Positions 9,515 to 19,641 of a DNA stretch of 27,304 bases are shown here, one piece after another. The notes under the pieces are model-generated. The model did not search any database and was not told the origin of the DNA. It saw only the letters and a program-made list of their open reading frames with translations. The translations under genes and the position numbers were made by a program. The first letter of the stretch is position 1. Each line of letters starts with the position of its first letter. This stretch comes from Clostridia bacterium (GTDB lineage Bacteria; Bacillota_A; Clostridia; Christensenellales; CAG-138), in NCBI GenBank assembly GCA_017394605.1, contig JAFPXU010000015.1:1-27304 (forward strand). Direction: 5' to 3'.

Positions 9515-10276
9515 ATGGCTGAAAAAGAAAAAGCGGTGCTGGTGCTGGGCATGTTCGACGGCGTGCACGAGGGGCATAAGGCACTTGTGGAGCGGGCAAA
9601 ACATCTTGCGATCGCACTGGACGCTTCCTGTAAGGCGTATACATTTTCCAATCACCCAGCGGAGCTGATCGGAAAGAGTGTCAAACTGCTCTGCACGGCG
9701 GAAGAACGGGAGTATCTGCTCAGAGACTGCGGCGCGGACAGCGTTTACATGGAACCCTTCACGGAAGAGCTGATGCATATGGCGCCCGAAGCGTTTGTCG
9801 ACATGCTGCTTTCCAGATGGGACGTGCAGGGACTGGTGGCCGGTTTCAACTTTACCTTCGGGGACGGAGGCGCAGGGAACGCGGACACGCTGCAGACTTT
9901 CGGACAGAAAAAAGGATTTATCGTGCGGATTCTTCCCCCGGTCACGATCGACGGGGAAACGGTATCCAGTACCGGCATCCGCAGAAAGCTTGACGATGGC
10001 GACATCATGAGCGCCGCGAGAGCGCTGGGGAGATGTTACACGATCTCAGGCAGAACGGAGCGGGACGGCGGAGGGATCCTCCGGATCCGCCCGGAAGCTT
10101 CGATCGTGATTCCAGGGGAAGGTCTTTACCGGACTCAGATTCTTTCGGAGAAAGGGACATTCGACGCGATCACAAAGACGTTTCCGAAAGACGGCGTCGC
10201 CGAATGCATGATTTCCGGCGACATTGAAACGGCGGAAGGATCGGATGCGATGATCGTGTTCCGCACCGCCTATTGA
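9515..10276 (+). CDS. ribF: FAD synthetase (RibF N-terminal domain), shortened
   Basis: The FMN adenylyltransferase domain is clear: GMFDGVHEGH at residues 12-21, the FNFTFG strand at 111-116, and SSTGIRRKL at 151-159. Normal bifunctional RibF is about 300-320 residues with a C-terminal riboflavin kinase domain marked by a GFPTAN motif. Here only about 75 residues follow and no such motif is present, so kinase activity is doubtful. I chose ATG 9515 (AGAGGG at 9506-9511, close spacing) over an upstream in-frame TTG at 9500 that has no binding site. It sits right after truB, where full-length ribF is usually found. The residual C-terminal piece may be a degenerate kinase barrel. Confidence 0.85.
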   Translation: MAEKEKAVLVLGMFDGVHEGHKALVERAKHLAIALDASCKAYTFSNHPAELIGKSVKLLCTAEEREYLLRDCGADSVYMEPFTEELMHMAPEAFVDMLLSRWDVQGLVAGFNFTFGDGGAGNADTLQTFGQKKGFIVRILPPVTIDGETVSSTGIRRKLDDGDIMSAARALGRCYTISGRTERDGGGILRIRPEASIVIPGEGLYRTQILSEKGTFDAITKTFPKDGVAECMISGDIETAEGSDAMIVFRTAY

Positions 10277-10311
10277 AGAAGACAGAATCAGTACGAAAGG
10301 AAAACGGAACA

Positions 10312-11808
10312 ATGCAGGAAAAAGTCAGACAGTACAAGGAATACCTGAAAAAGGCGGACGCGTTTGCGCATGCGGTCGGCGTACTGAATTACGATTTTGA
10401 AACCGTGATGCCGAAGGGCGCCGCGGATCATTTCGCCAAAACGATGGGAACGCTCTCCGAAGAGATGTACAAGATGGAGACCGCTCCGGAACTAAAGGCG
10501 CTTGTGGCGGAACTGTATGAAAACAGGGAGAATCTGGACGAGATCACAAGACGCGAGGTGGAGGAGCACCGGGAACAGATCGCCCGGATCGACTGCATCC
10601 CCATGGAGGAATATGTGGCGTACTCCGAGCTGCAGTCCATGGCTTCCGCGGTTTGGCACCGCGCGAAGGTGGAGAACGACTATGAATCCTTCAAGCCCTA
10701 TCTTCAGAAGATCGTGGATTTTCAGAGAAAGTTCGCGCTCTATTACGCGCCCGACAAGGATCCGTACGACACGCTACTCGATCAGTATGAAAAAGGTCTG
10801 AACAAGGAGACGCTGGACGCGTTCTTCGAAAAGCTTCTGAAAGCGTTCCGACCGATGGTCGAGAAGACGTCCGCCGCGAGAGACACGGTCAGGGATGATT
10901 TTCTTTCCAGAAACTGTCCGGTCGAGATCCAGCGCAAGCTGTCCGATTACATCATGGACGTGATGTGCATCGATAAAAATTACTGCGTTCTCGGAGAGGT
11001 GGAGCATCCGTTCACCACGAATTTCTCCAAGCATGATGTCAGGATCACCACGCACTACCATGAGGATTCGGTTGCCAGTTCCTTCTGTTCCGTCGTGCAT
11101 GAAGGCGGTCACGCGCTGTATGAACTGCATACCGGCGACGAACTGATGGGGTCCCCGCTCGCGTCGGGAACCAGCATGGGCATCCATGAGTCCCAGTCCA
11201 GACTGTTCGAGAACATCATCGGACGCAGCGAGGGCTTTATCGGCGCCGTATTCCCGAAGATCAAAGAGCTGTTCCCAGAGCAGATGAGGGACGTGACCGC
11301 GGAGGAATTCTACCGCGCGGTGAACAAGAGCGTTCCATCCCTGATCCGTACGGAAGCCGATGAACTGACATACTGCTTCCACATCATGATCCGGTACGAG
11401 CTTGAAAAACGTCTGATCGGGGGCAGCCTGACCGTGGATGATCTTCCCGCGGAATGGAACCGCCTTTACAGGGAGTATCTCGGGATCGAGGTACCGAACG
11501 ATACGAAGGGCGTTCTGCAGGACAGCCACTGGTCCGGTGGCATGATCGGGTATTTTCCGAGCTATGCGATCGGTTCCGCCTACGGCGCGCAGATCATCGC
11601 GTCCATGAAGAAGGATTTCGACGTGGACGGAGCAGTGAAAAAAGGTGAGCTCAGGCCTGTGATCGAATGGCTGACGGATAAGATCTGGAAATACGGCATG
11701 CTCAAGAAACCGCACGAGATCATCCTGAATGCGTGCGGCGCGGAGTTCGACCCGCAGTATTATATCGACTACATTACTGAAAAGATGAATACTATTTATG
11801 GATTTTAA
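10312..11808 (+). CDS. Metallocarboxypeptidase M32 (Taq carboxypeptidase family)
   Basis: Zinc-dependent carboxypeptidase releasing C-terminal residues from peptides, most likely in the cytoplasm because no signal peptide is seen. The product is 498 residues, normal for M32, with the zinc motif HEGGH at 263-267, followed by the family signature HESQSRLFENIIGRS and a late SGGMIGYFPSYAIGSAYGAQ segment shared by the family. ATG 10312 is preferred (AAAGG at 10296-10300); an upstream in-frame TTG at 10273 overlaps ribF and has no good binding site. It is not a usual member of the infB-ribF-rpsO neighbourhood. It ends at the strong terminator at 11843. Confidence 0.93.
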   Translation: MQEKVRQYKEYLKKADAFAHAVGVLNYDFETVMPKGAADHFAKTMGTLSEEMYKMETAPELKALVAELYENRENLDEITRREVEEHREQIARIDCIPMEEYVAYSELQSMASAVWHRAKVENDYESFKPYLQKIVDFQRKFALYYAPDKDPYDTLLDQYEKGLNKETLDAFFEKLLKAFRPMVEKTSAARDTVRDDFLSRNCPVEIQRKLSDYIMDVMCIDKNYCVLGEVEHPFTTNFSKHDVRITTHYHEDSVASSFCSVVHEGGHALYELHTGDELMGSPLASGTSMGIHESQSRLFENIIGRSEGFIGAVFPKIKELFPEQMRDVTAEEFYRAVNKSVPSLIRTEADELTYCFHIMIRYELEKRLIGGSLTVDDLPAEWNRLYREYLGIEVPNDTKGVLQDSHWSGGMIGYFPSYAIGSAYGAQIIASMKKDFDVDGAVKKGELRPVIEWLTDKIWKYGMLKKPHEIILNACGAEFDPQYYIDYITEKMNTIYGF

Positions 11809-11842
11809 AAGCAGAAACCATTGAAGACATTGGGTGAACTGT

Positions 11843-11873
11843 AGACCGAAATACATGATTTCGGTCTTTTTTT
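11843..11873 (+). terminator. Strong rho-independent terminator after M32 peptidase
   Basis: A perfect 10-bp stem, AGACCGAAAT (11843-11852) with ATTTCGGTCT (11858-11867), has a 5-base loop and is followed by T7. It ends the rimP-to-peptidase transcription unit. Confidence 0.92.
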
Positions 11874-11967
11874 GATAATATCGGGATGCATTATGCATAA
11901 ACGAAAGGCTGTGTGGATATGATGATAGTCTTTTCAGACCGAATCTGCGAGGTGAAAAAGCCATATT

Positions 11968-11992
11968 AAAAAAATGAACAGTTTTTGTTCAT
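11968..11992 (-). terminator. Minus-strand terminator of the DUF2142-like gene
   Basis: Read on the minus strand, ATGAACA (11992-11986) pairs with TGTTCAT (11980-11974) around a 5-base loop and runs directly into a T tract (11974-11968). It lies 124 bases past the stop at 12116, so it should end that transcript. Together with the + terminator at 11843 it marks a convergent gene junction. The rest of 11874-12115 holds an 8-bp AT-rich inverted repeat (12051-12058 with 12072-12079) and nothing that looks coding. Confidence 0.7.
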
Positions 11993-12115
11993 CGACGGTT
12001 TAGATACGGCCTTTTGCCATGACGGTCTCTGTATCTTAATTTGCACCTACCATTATAACAAGTTTTTATGATTATAATGAACGTACTTTATCCGCTTTTT
12101 AGCTTAGGACCTGAA

Positions 12116-13597
12116 TCAAAACATGCAAACTGCTGTGTTAAGAAGCGAGAGCGCAGAGATTATTGTCAAGACTGAACACCAGTTTGAAATCTTGTTATCT
12201 AAATCAATAATCGAGAAGGGAATTAAGAAGAGCATAAAAAACGGCATAGAATAACGCGGATGTACTCCCTGAACAGGTGACGAGCCTACCGGTGTCCAAT
12301 TGATGTACATGCTAATGCATATTGTCAATTGCATTATCATATAACCGATAATACAAAAAAGAACTATATTCTTGATGTTCGATTTATTAGAAGATCGTGG
12401 CCGATCCTGCGCTAAAACAGCGCCAAGAACTGGAAAAAGCGCATAAAAATTTGCTAAAGAATCAAATGCGGTTTCGGATGTTTCTCTTTGGTGAAAAACT
12501 CTTTCAAATAGATTTCCGAGGAAATCTCCGCCAATGACTTTTAATGCATGGATGGGATGACTAATCATAAAACGGATCTGTGCGAGCATATCCACTCCCG
12601 GAGGGGTGTCTCCGAGACTGCCTCGGTATCTCAGTAATGCGTATATTTGCAAAGCTACACTGATTCCGACGCAGATTGAAATTGCTGCGATTACTCTATT
12701 TTTGTTTTCATATCGATCTTTCGGTATGAAAAAGACTAATAGAAGAATCAGTATATAGCCGCAATATTTGATGGAGGCAATAATCAAAGCCGATATTGCT
12801 AAAAGGAGGATATCTGAACGTTTTATTGCCGTCTCGTGTACCTCATCAAGGCAGTAATGGAGACATATGGAAACATACAGAAGGCAGCATGAAATCAAAA
12901 CAAGATCTGGCTGAATAACTCCATAAAGCAAGACTGTCCCTCCAGACAGCGCTACCAGAAAAACAACGGAACGCAGGGTTTCTGTTCGTTTTAATGCAAG
13001 ATAACATACGCCGATGAAAAAAAGATAATAGAATAATCTTCCAGACAACACAATGCCAAAGAGAGGAAATCTCAGCAATCTTGCAATGGCGATTCCCACA
13101 GCGCCTGGAATATACTCAATAAACAGGTAGGATGCAGAACGTATTCTAGGAAACTCTACATTTTCGGTAACTTGCTTGAACCAAATCGGGTTATCGAATA
13201 TTGTAGTCAGATTCCATTTTTCTCTTTCCGCATAAACGGTATATCCTTTTGGGACGATTATGCCGGTTTCTGACGGGAAAAGCTTGCCTAAAGATAATTC
13301 ATATGAACGGAAAAAGTGATATTCTTCGTCAATACTACGGGCAAATGGACGTAAAACTATAAAAAAAATGCCTAGTAATAAGGAAATAATAAGAAAGTTC
13401 CGGACAAATGAGTCATTAAACAACAACACTGCAATAAATGATGTGCATATCAAAACAACCAATAAAATATTACTATATAATGCCCCGGGACCATCTTCTG
13501 AAATAGAAAGTATAGGGGATTCGGATAGAACCATCAAAGCCCAGAAAAAAGCAAAAATGATTAGTGATATGATTTTGTTTTTTTGAATAATACTCAT
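12116..13597 (-). CDS. DUF2142-like polytopic membrane protein
   Basis: A 493-residue integral membrane protein with roughly 10-12 hydrophobic segments, the first at about residues 8-25. Features typical of the DUF2142 family are visible: a short acidic motif after the third helix (SIDEEYHFFRSYELSLGKLFP) and a late GVHPRYSMPFFMLFLIP segment. DUF2142 proteins resemble GT-C type membrane glycosyltransferases and are often found in surface polysaccharide loci; the exact reaction is unknown. It is the only clear minus-strand gene, is visibly more AT-rich than its flanks, and uses more A/T-ending codons, suggesting acquisition. The start has no Shine-Dalgarno sequence and sits about 10 bases after a good -10, so the message may be leaderless. 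Assignment to DUF2142 is from motif memory. Confidence 0.75.
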   Translation of the reverse strand: MSIIQKNKIISLIIFAFFWALMVLSESPILSISEDGPGALYSNILLVVLICTSFIAVLLFNDSFVRNFLIISLLLGIFFIVLRPFARSIDEEYHFFRSYELSLGKLFPSETGIIVPKGYTVYAEREKWNLTTIFDNPIWFKQVTENVEFPRIRSASYLFIEYIPGAVGIAIARLLRFPLFGIVLSGRLFYYLFFIGVCYLALKRTETLRSVVFLVALSGGTVLLYGVIQPDLVLISCCLLYVSICLHYCLDEVHETAIKRSDILLLAISALIIASIKYCGYILILLLVFFIPKDRYENKNRVIAAISICVGISVALQIYALLRYRGSLGDTPPGVDMLAQIRFMISHPIHALKVIGGDFLGNLFERVFHQRETSETAFDSLANFYALFPVLGAVLAQDRPRSSNKSNIKNIVLFCIIGYMIMQLTICISMYINWTPVGSSPVQGVHPRYSMPFFMLFLIPFSIIDLDNKISNWCSVLTIISALSLLNTAVCMF

Positions 13598-13606
13598 TCT
13601 TTGTTT

Positions 13607-13635
13607 AGTATACTAGTAAAAAGAAACGCATACAA
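13607..13635 (-). promoter_or_regulatory. Minus-strand promoter of the DUF2142-like gene
   Basis: On the minus strand TTGTAT (13635-13630) and TATACT (13612-13607) are separated by exactly 17 bases. The start codon begins only 9 bases after the -10, so a transcript from here would have almost no leader. It is divergent from the rpsO promoter about 85 bases away. Confidence 0.5.
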
Positions 13636-13719
13636 GATGATGTTTTTTTACTCATATATGTTGTGATACTTCACTATTGCTATAGGATACTACTTGATAA
13701 CAATATATAATAATTGTTA

Positions 13720-13748
13720 TTGCGTTTTTGAAAAGCCGGTGTTATAAT
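13720..13748 (+). promoter_or_regulatory. Strong promoter for rpsO
   Basis: TTGCGT at 13720-13725 and TATAAT at 13743-13748 are separated by 17 bases, with TG at 13740-13741 as an extended -10. Transcription should begin near 13755. The stretch 13636-13719 is AT-rich and holds nothing else I recognise. Confidence 0.85.
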
Positions 13749-13755
13749 TCCAGAG

Positions 13756-13815
13756 TTAAACCGCTCACATAGTTTGGCGACACTCCGACGCTCTACTCTG
13801 TCCGCGGGGTTATAA
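13756..13815 (+). promoter_or_regulatory. Structured rpsO leader, candidate S15 autoregulatory element
   Basis: Between promoter and ribosome binding site the leader can form a closing stem of TTAAACC (13756-13762) with GGTTATAA (13808-13815, one bulge), helped by CCGC/GCGG, around inner stems AAAC/GTTT (13758-13761 with 13772-13775, an alternative pairing) and GGCG/CGCT (13776-13779 with 13789-13792). S15 is known to repress its own translation through leader structures in several phyla, including Geobacillus. The structure ends 6 bases before the Shine-Dalgarno sequence. Whether this is a true S15 site is inference. Confidence 0.35.
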
Positions 13816-13834
13816 AAAAATGGAGGATAAAATC

Positions 13835-14089
13835 ATGACGAAACAGGAAATCATCGAAACCTACGCGCTTCATGAAGGCGATACGGGTTCCCCCGAAGTG
13901 CAGATCGCGCTTTTGACGGACCGGATCAATCACCTGAATGAACATCTGAGAGTCCATGCAAAGGACCATCACTCTCGCCGCGGCCTTCTGAAGATGGTCG
14001 GTCAGCGCAGAGGCATGCTCAACTATCTCAAGGAAAAGGATATTGAGCGTTACAGAGCGATCGTAGCGAAGCTGAACCTGAGAAAGTAA
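13835..14089 (+). CDS. rpsO: Small ribosomal subunit protein S15
   Basis: Binds the central domain of 16S rRNA early in 30S assembly. The signature [13 protein letters not shown] and the invariant [17 protein letters not shown] are present, and the protein ends with KLNLRK. From ATG 13835 it has 84 residues. An in-frame ATG at 13820 would give 89 residues, the usual length, but that ATG overlaps the best Shine-Dalgarno sequence (GGAGG 13822-13826), which is placed eight bases before 13835. I therefore prefer 13835, at the cost of a slightly short N-terminus. It is followed by its own terminator and then pnp, the widely conserved rpsO-pnp pair. Confidence 0.93.
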   Translation: MTKQEIIETYALHEGDTGSPEVQIALLTDRINHLNEHLRVHAKDHHSRRGLLKMVGQRRGMLNYLKEKDIERYRAIVAKLNLRK

Positions 14090-14096
14090 AGAAAAC

Positions 14097-14127
14097 GGCG
14101 GGGTTTTTTCCCGCCTTTTCTTTTTTT
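14097..14127 (+). terminator. Terminator between rpsO and pnp
   Basis: GGCGGG (14097-14102) pairs with CCCGCC (14110-14115) around a T-rich loop, followed by TTTTCTTTTTTT. It probably sets a high rpsO to pnp ratio by partial termination. Confidence 0.88.
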
Positions 14128-14135
14128 GCGCCTTT

Positions 14136-14157
14136 CGCAGGCTTTTGATTGCCTGCG
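14136..14157 (+). other. Hairpin in the pnp 5' region
   Basis: CGCAGGC (14136-14142) pairs perfectly with GCCTGCG (14151-14157) around an 8-base loop, 55 bases before the pnp start. In Proteobacteria a leader hairpin in this place is cut by RNase III and used by PNPase for autoregulation; whether this hairpin plays that part is inference. I see no convincing pnp promoter between it and the gene. Confidence 0.45.
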
Positions 14158-14212
14158 CTGATTTTGGTTGTAATTAAAATAGAGATAAATAGAAAAAAGA
14201 AGGAGCATGAGA

Positions 14213-16315
<2,103 letters not shown>

Positions 16316-16332
16316 GAGCGGAAAGGTTCATT

Positions 16333-16363
16333 CAGGGCGCAGCGAAGTGCTGCGCCCTGTTTT
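16333..16363 (+). terminator. Hairpin after pnp, probable partial terminator
   Basis: An 11-bp perfect stem, 16333-16343 with 16349-16359, has a 5-base loop and only four following T residues. The next gene starts 9 bases later with no visible promoter, so read-through is expected. Confidence 0.6.
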
Positions 16364-16372
16364 CAAACGGGA

Positions 16373-17635
16373 ATGATCAGAAAACGCAGACTGAAAAACG
16401 GAATCAGGGTCGTTTCGGAACGGATGGCGCACGCACGTTCCGTCTCCGTCGGCGTCTGGGCTCTGTCCGGGACCGTATCGGAAACCGATGAGGAATCAGG
16501 CGCGTCCCATTTTACGGAACACATGCTTTTCAAGGGCACGGAAACGCGCAGCGCGCAGGACATCGCCCGCGAGATGGACGCCATCGGAGGGAATCTGAAC
16601 GCGTTCACTTCGAAAGAGGGGACCTGTTTCTACGCGGACGTTCCAGCAGAACATCTTCAGAAGGCGTGCGAGGTGCTTTCGGACATCATTCTGAACAGCG
16701 CGTTCGATCCGGAGGAATTCGCGAGGGAAAAGAACGTGGTCATGGAGGAGATCCTCATGAGCAACGATCTTCCGGAAGATGTTTCGGAAGAAGAAGCGTG
16801 CAGGATCTTTTTCATGGGCGACAGGCTGGGCAAGCCCGTGCTGGGCACAAGGGAAAGCGTGGACGCCATGACCGCCGAAGGTCTCAGGGAATACTGGAAA
16901 AGGAGGTACGTTCCTCAGAATCTGGTCGTTTCCTGCGCGGGACGCTTCGACCCGGAAGAATTTGCCGAGCTTGCGGAGCGCTGTTTCGGAAGCGCGGCCG
17001 CGGGACCGTCTGAACCGGTTTCCCCGAACGCTTATCCCGGCGGAAGGAGGGTTTCCTTTATCCGCAGGAACACGGAACAGGTTTACATTACGTTCTGCAT
17101 GCCGGGATTTGCGTCGATGACGCCGGAAAGCTATGCGCTCTGCGTGCTGTCAAACGCGATCGGCGGGAATCTGAGCGCCAGACTGTTCCAGGTGATCCGG
17201 GAGCAGAGAGGACTTGCCTATACCGTCGGTTCCAGCCCGAAACCTTCCACGACGACCGGGAGTTTTGAGGTATATGCCGGTACGGATGAGAGCCGTGCAG
17301 CGGAAGTGACGAGACTCATGGCGGACGAACTGCGGGACATCCGGAGAAACGGTATCTCACGCGAGGAGTTTCTCCGCGGGAAAGAACAGGCGAGGGGAAG
17401 TTTCATCCTGGATATGGAATCACCGCACGCCCATATGGAGACCATAGGCCGTTCGGCACTGTTACAAAAACGTGAATATACTGAGGCGCAGATTCTCGGG
17501 AAGATGGATTGTGTTACAATAGAACAGGTGGAGGCTGTCATTCCGATCGTTCTGGATGAGGCAAACCTCTGCGCCGCTTTTGCCGGCCGGGTCGGCAAGG
17601 CAAGGCGGGAACTGAGAAACGCGCTTGGCATGTAA
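16373..17635 (+). CDS. M16 family zinc peptidase (MlpA/YmxG-like)
   Basis: An inverzincin peptidase of the insulinase/mitochondrial processing peptidase family, 420 residues. The inverted zinc motif HFTEH is at 46-50 with Glu49 as catalytic base, and Glu126 in NVVMEEI is the distal ligand at the expected distance. The C-terminal half has the inactive-partner-like domain with RGLAYTVGS. No signal peptide is seen. In Bacillus the equivalent gene next to pnp is mlpA (ymxG), reported to affect protease gene expression; the substrate here is unknown. The ribosome binding site (CGGGA just before the ATG) is poor, so expression may depend on read-through from pnp. Confidence 0.92.
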   Translation: MIRKRRLKNGIRVVSERMAHARSVSVGVWALSGTVSETDEESGASHFTEHMLFKGTETRSAQDIAREMDAIGGNLNAFTSKEGTCFYADVPAEHLQKACEVLSDIILNSAFDPEEFAREKNVVMEEILMSNDLPEDVSEEEACRIFFMGDRLGKPVLGTRESVDAMTAEGLREYWKRRYVPQNLVVSCAGRFDPEEFAELAERCFGSAAAGPSEPVSPNAYPGGRRVSFIRRNTEQVYITFCMPGFASMTPESYALCVLSNAIGGNLSARLFQVIREQRGLAYTVGSSPKPSTTTGSFEVYAGTDESRAAEVTRLMADELRDIRRNGISREEFLRGKEQARGSFILDMESPHAHMETIGRSALLQKREYTEAQILGKMDCVTIEQVEAVIPIVLDEANLCAAFAGRVGKARRELRNALGM

Positions 17636-17662
17636 AGAAGGAAACGGATCCGGAGAGGACGC

Positions 17663-18904
17663 ATGGCACGGAGAAAAAGAAGAAGATTCAGGCTGAATCC
17701 GAGATTTTTCATTATCATAGGTGTTCTTTTCGCTGTCGTGGTCGCGGCTGTGTATTTGCTGCGCCACAGGACGAGATCCGGATCGCTGTCCTTTGACAGC
17801 ATTTCCATGGAAAGAAAAGTGGCAGGCGCCATCATCCGCGAGGAGACCGCGGTCAGCACGGACCGTTACGAAAAGATCAATTTCCATGTGATCGAAGGGG
17901 ACATGATCGCCAATAACGCGCTGATCGCCACCGTGTACCGGATGGGATATCAGGACGAGTCCATGATCACGATCCTGAATCTGGAAAAGGAGATCTATCA
18001 GTATCAGGCGCAGCAGGTAGGATCCGCCGACGCCACGCTGAACGATATCAACTCCAGGATCACGGCCGTGGAGGAGCTGATCCGCGACGTCGCCCGCCAG
18101 GACAGCAACCAGGACGATCTTGTGCTTGAGCAGCAGCTGCGCTCTCTCCAGCAGGAAAGAAGCAACTACCTGTACGCTACAGTGCCAGTCGATACCTATC
18201 TCCAGGGGCTGATCACCCAGCTGAACGACCAGAAGGCGACGATCAGCAACTGGACGCGCGATATCATCAATACGGCGGGAAGTGGCATCATCAGCTTTTA
18301 TTTTGACGGATACGAGGATGTTCTTTCCAGCTCCAAACTGGGTACGGTCAATGTTTCTCTGATCAGAAACGTCGTTCGCGGTCTGAATACATCGAAGGCT
18401 TCGACGAGTTCTTCGAAAGCCCTGCTGTACCGGCTGGTCTCTCCCAATCATTTCTATTTGGCGTTTGCGACCGACATAGACGATCCGTTCCGCGTCACGG
18501 AAGGGGAGAGCTACTACGTAACGTTTGACGATTATTCGGATACCGTCTATCAGGTTACCGCGAAGGCACCGATCGTGTTCGCCATTGAACCGACGAGCGA
18601 GGAAGAGGAAACCTCCACATCCGGCCAGGGTGTCGTCAATATTCTGGAATTCTATACGGACATCGGAAGCTTTTCGGGAATCCGGACCGTCAACGCGACG
18701 ATCTCAAAAGCCGCGCAGGGGCTGAAACTCGACAAGGAGCTCATCACGATCGAAAACGGGATTCCGTATGTGTACATCAAGAACGGGGACGCGCTGATGC
18801 GCGTCGAGGTGAATGTGCTGTCGGAGGATGAAAAATACTGCGTGATCCGTGAAAGCGGCGGCACTTCGATACTGAATCAGGGACAGAAGGTTATCAAACC
18901 ATGA
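17663..18904 (+). CDS. HlyD-like membrane-anchored adaptor protein
   Basis: A 413-residue protein with a very basic N-terminus (ARRKRRRFR), one transmembrane segment at about 14-34, then an extracytoplasmic region. A split biotinyl-lipoyl-like barrel (VAGAIIREETAVST and INFHVIEGDMIANNALIA) flanks a coiled coil at about 105-205, as in HlyD/RND-type adaptors. No ABC or RND transporter gene is nearby. Genes of this type upstream of yggS-sepF are, to my knowledge, seen in other Clostridia, so a role at the division site or envelope is possible; that is inference. The start has GGAGAGG (17650-17656). The stop overlaps yggS by four bases. Confidence 0.75.
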   Translation: MARRKRRRFRLNPRFFIIIGVLFAVVVAAVYLLRHRTRSGSLSFDSISMERKVAGAIIREETAVSTDRYEKINFHVIEGDMIANNALIATVYRMGYQDESMITILNLEKEIYQYQAQQVGSADATLNDINSRITAVEELIRDVARQDSNQDDLVLEQQLRSLQQERSNYLYATVPVDTYLQGLITQLNDQKATISNWTRDIINTAGSGIISFYFDGYEDVLSSSKLGTVNVSLIRNVVRGLNTSKASTSSSKALLYRLVSPNHFYLAFATDIDDPFRVTEGESYYVTFDDYSDTVYQVTAKAPIVFAIEPTSEEEETSTSGQGVVNILEFYTDIGSFSGIRTVNATISKAAQGLKLDKELITIENGIPYVYIKNGDALMRVEVNVLSEDEKYCVIRESGGTSILNQGQKVIKP

Positions 18905-19590
18905 GCATTGCCGAGAACATCGCGGTAGTCCGCGAATCGATAGAAAACAGCTGCATCCGCGCCGGCAGGGATCCGCGCGAGGTTCTGCTGCTCGCGGTAT
19001 CCAAATACGTGGATACGGAACGGATCGCGGAGGCGGTCGCGGCCGGGCAGAAGGCGTTCGGAGAGAACCATGCCCAGGAAATCAGGGAAAAGTTAACTTT
19101 TTTTAAACAGCATTTTTGCCAGGTTCATTTCATTGGACAACTACAGACGAATAAGATAAAATACGTCTGTGGCGAAACCGACCTCATCCATTCGGTCGAT
19201 CGGTTCCCTCTTGCGGAGCAGATCAGCAGGCGCGCCGTTGTCAAAGGGTGCGTCCAGGACATCCTGATTCAGGTGAATATCGGAGATGAACCGCAAAAAG
19301 GCGGTGTTGACGCAGACGATCTGCTTCAGCTGGTCGAACAGTCCGCTTCTCTTGAGGCGCTTCGGATCAGAGGACTGATGTGCGTTCCGCCGGATTGCGG
19401 TCACGACGAGGTCAGGGCATATTTCCGGAAAATGAGGTCACTGTTCGAAAGGACGGCTGCCGCGTTTCCGGAGCTGCCGATCGACACGCTGTCCATGGGC
19501 ATGTCCCACGACTACGACGTTGCCGTGGAGGAAGGCGCCACGATCGTCCGAGTAGGAACGGCGATTTTCGGGGCGCGTGACAGAAAGTAA
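18901..19590 (+). CDS. yggS: PLP homeostasis protein YggS (YlmE)
   Basis: A pyridoxal-phosphate binding protein of alanine racemase-like barrel fold that regulates vitamin B6 and amino-acid pools rather than catalysing a known reaction. The PLP lysine is Lys35 in LLAVSKYVD; GENHAQEI, HFIGQLQTNK and the late SMGMSHDYDVAVEEGATIVRVG phosphate-binding segment are the family marks. At 229 residues it has normal length. It overlaps the preceding gene (ATGA) and precedes sepF by about 50 bases, the conserved ylmE-sepF order. Confidence 0.95.
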   Translation: MSIAENIAVVRESIENSCIRAGRDPREVLLLAVSKYVDTERIAEAVAAGQKAFGENHAQEIREKLTFFKQHFCQVHFIGQLQTNKIKYVCGETDLIHSVDRFPLAEQISRRAVVKGCVQDILIQVNIGDEPQKGGVDADDLLQLVEQSASLEALRIRGLMCVPPDCGHDEVRAYFRKMRSLFERTAAAFPELPIDTLSMGMSHDYDVAVEEGATIVRVGTAIFGARDRK

Positions 19591-19641
19591 TCCGCCGGCG
19601 GGTGCCGGCTTTGCATGTTTGACACAACGGAGGCGCAATAC

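Noticed and set aside
10774..11964. A 396-codon minus-strand frame entering the intergenic region after the M32 gene
   Set aside because: Most of it is antisense to the peptidase gene and it crosses the strong terminator at 11843-11873; no domain could be read.
12051..12079. Inverted repeat CATTATAA/TTATAATG considered as terminator or promoter
   Set aside because: There is no T tract on either strand and no gene correctly placed for promoter use; the better minus-strand terminator is at 11968-11992.
11809..13700. Insertion sequence or prophage remnant around the AT-rich gene
   Set aside because: No transposase or integrase fragment, terminal inverted repeat, target duplication or tRNA attachment site could be found by reading.
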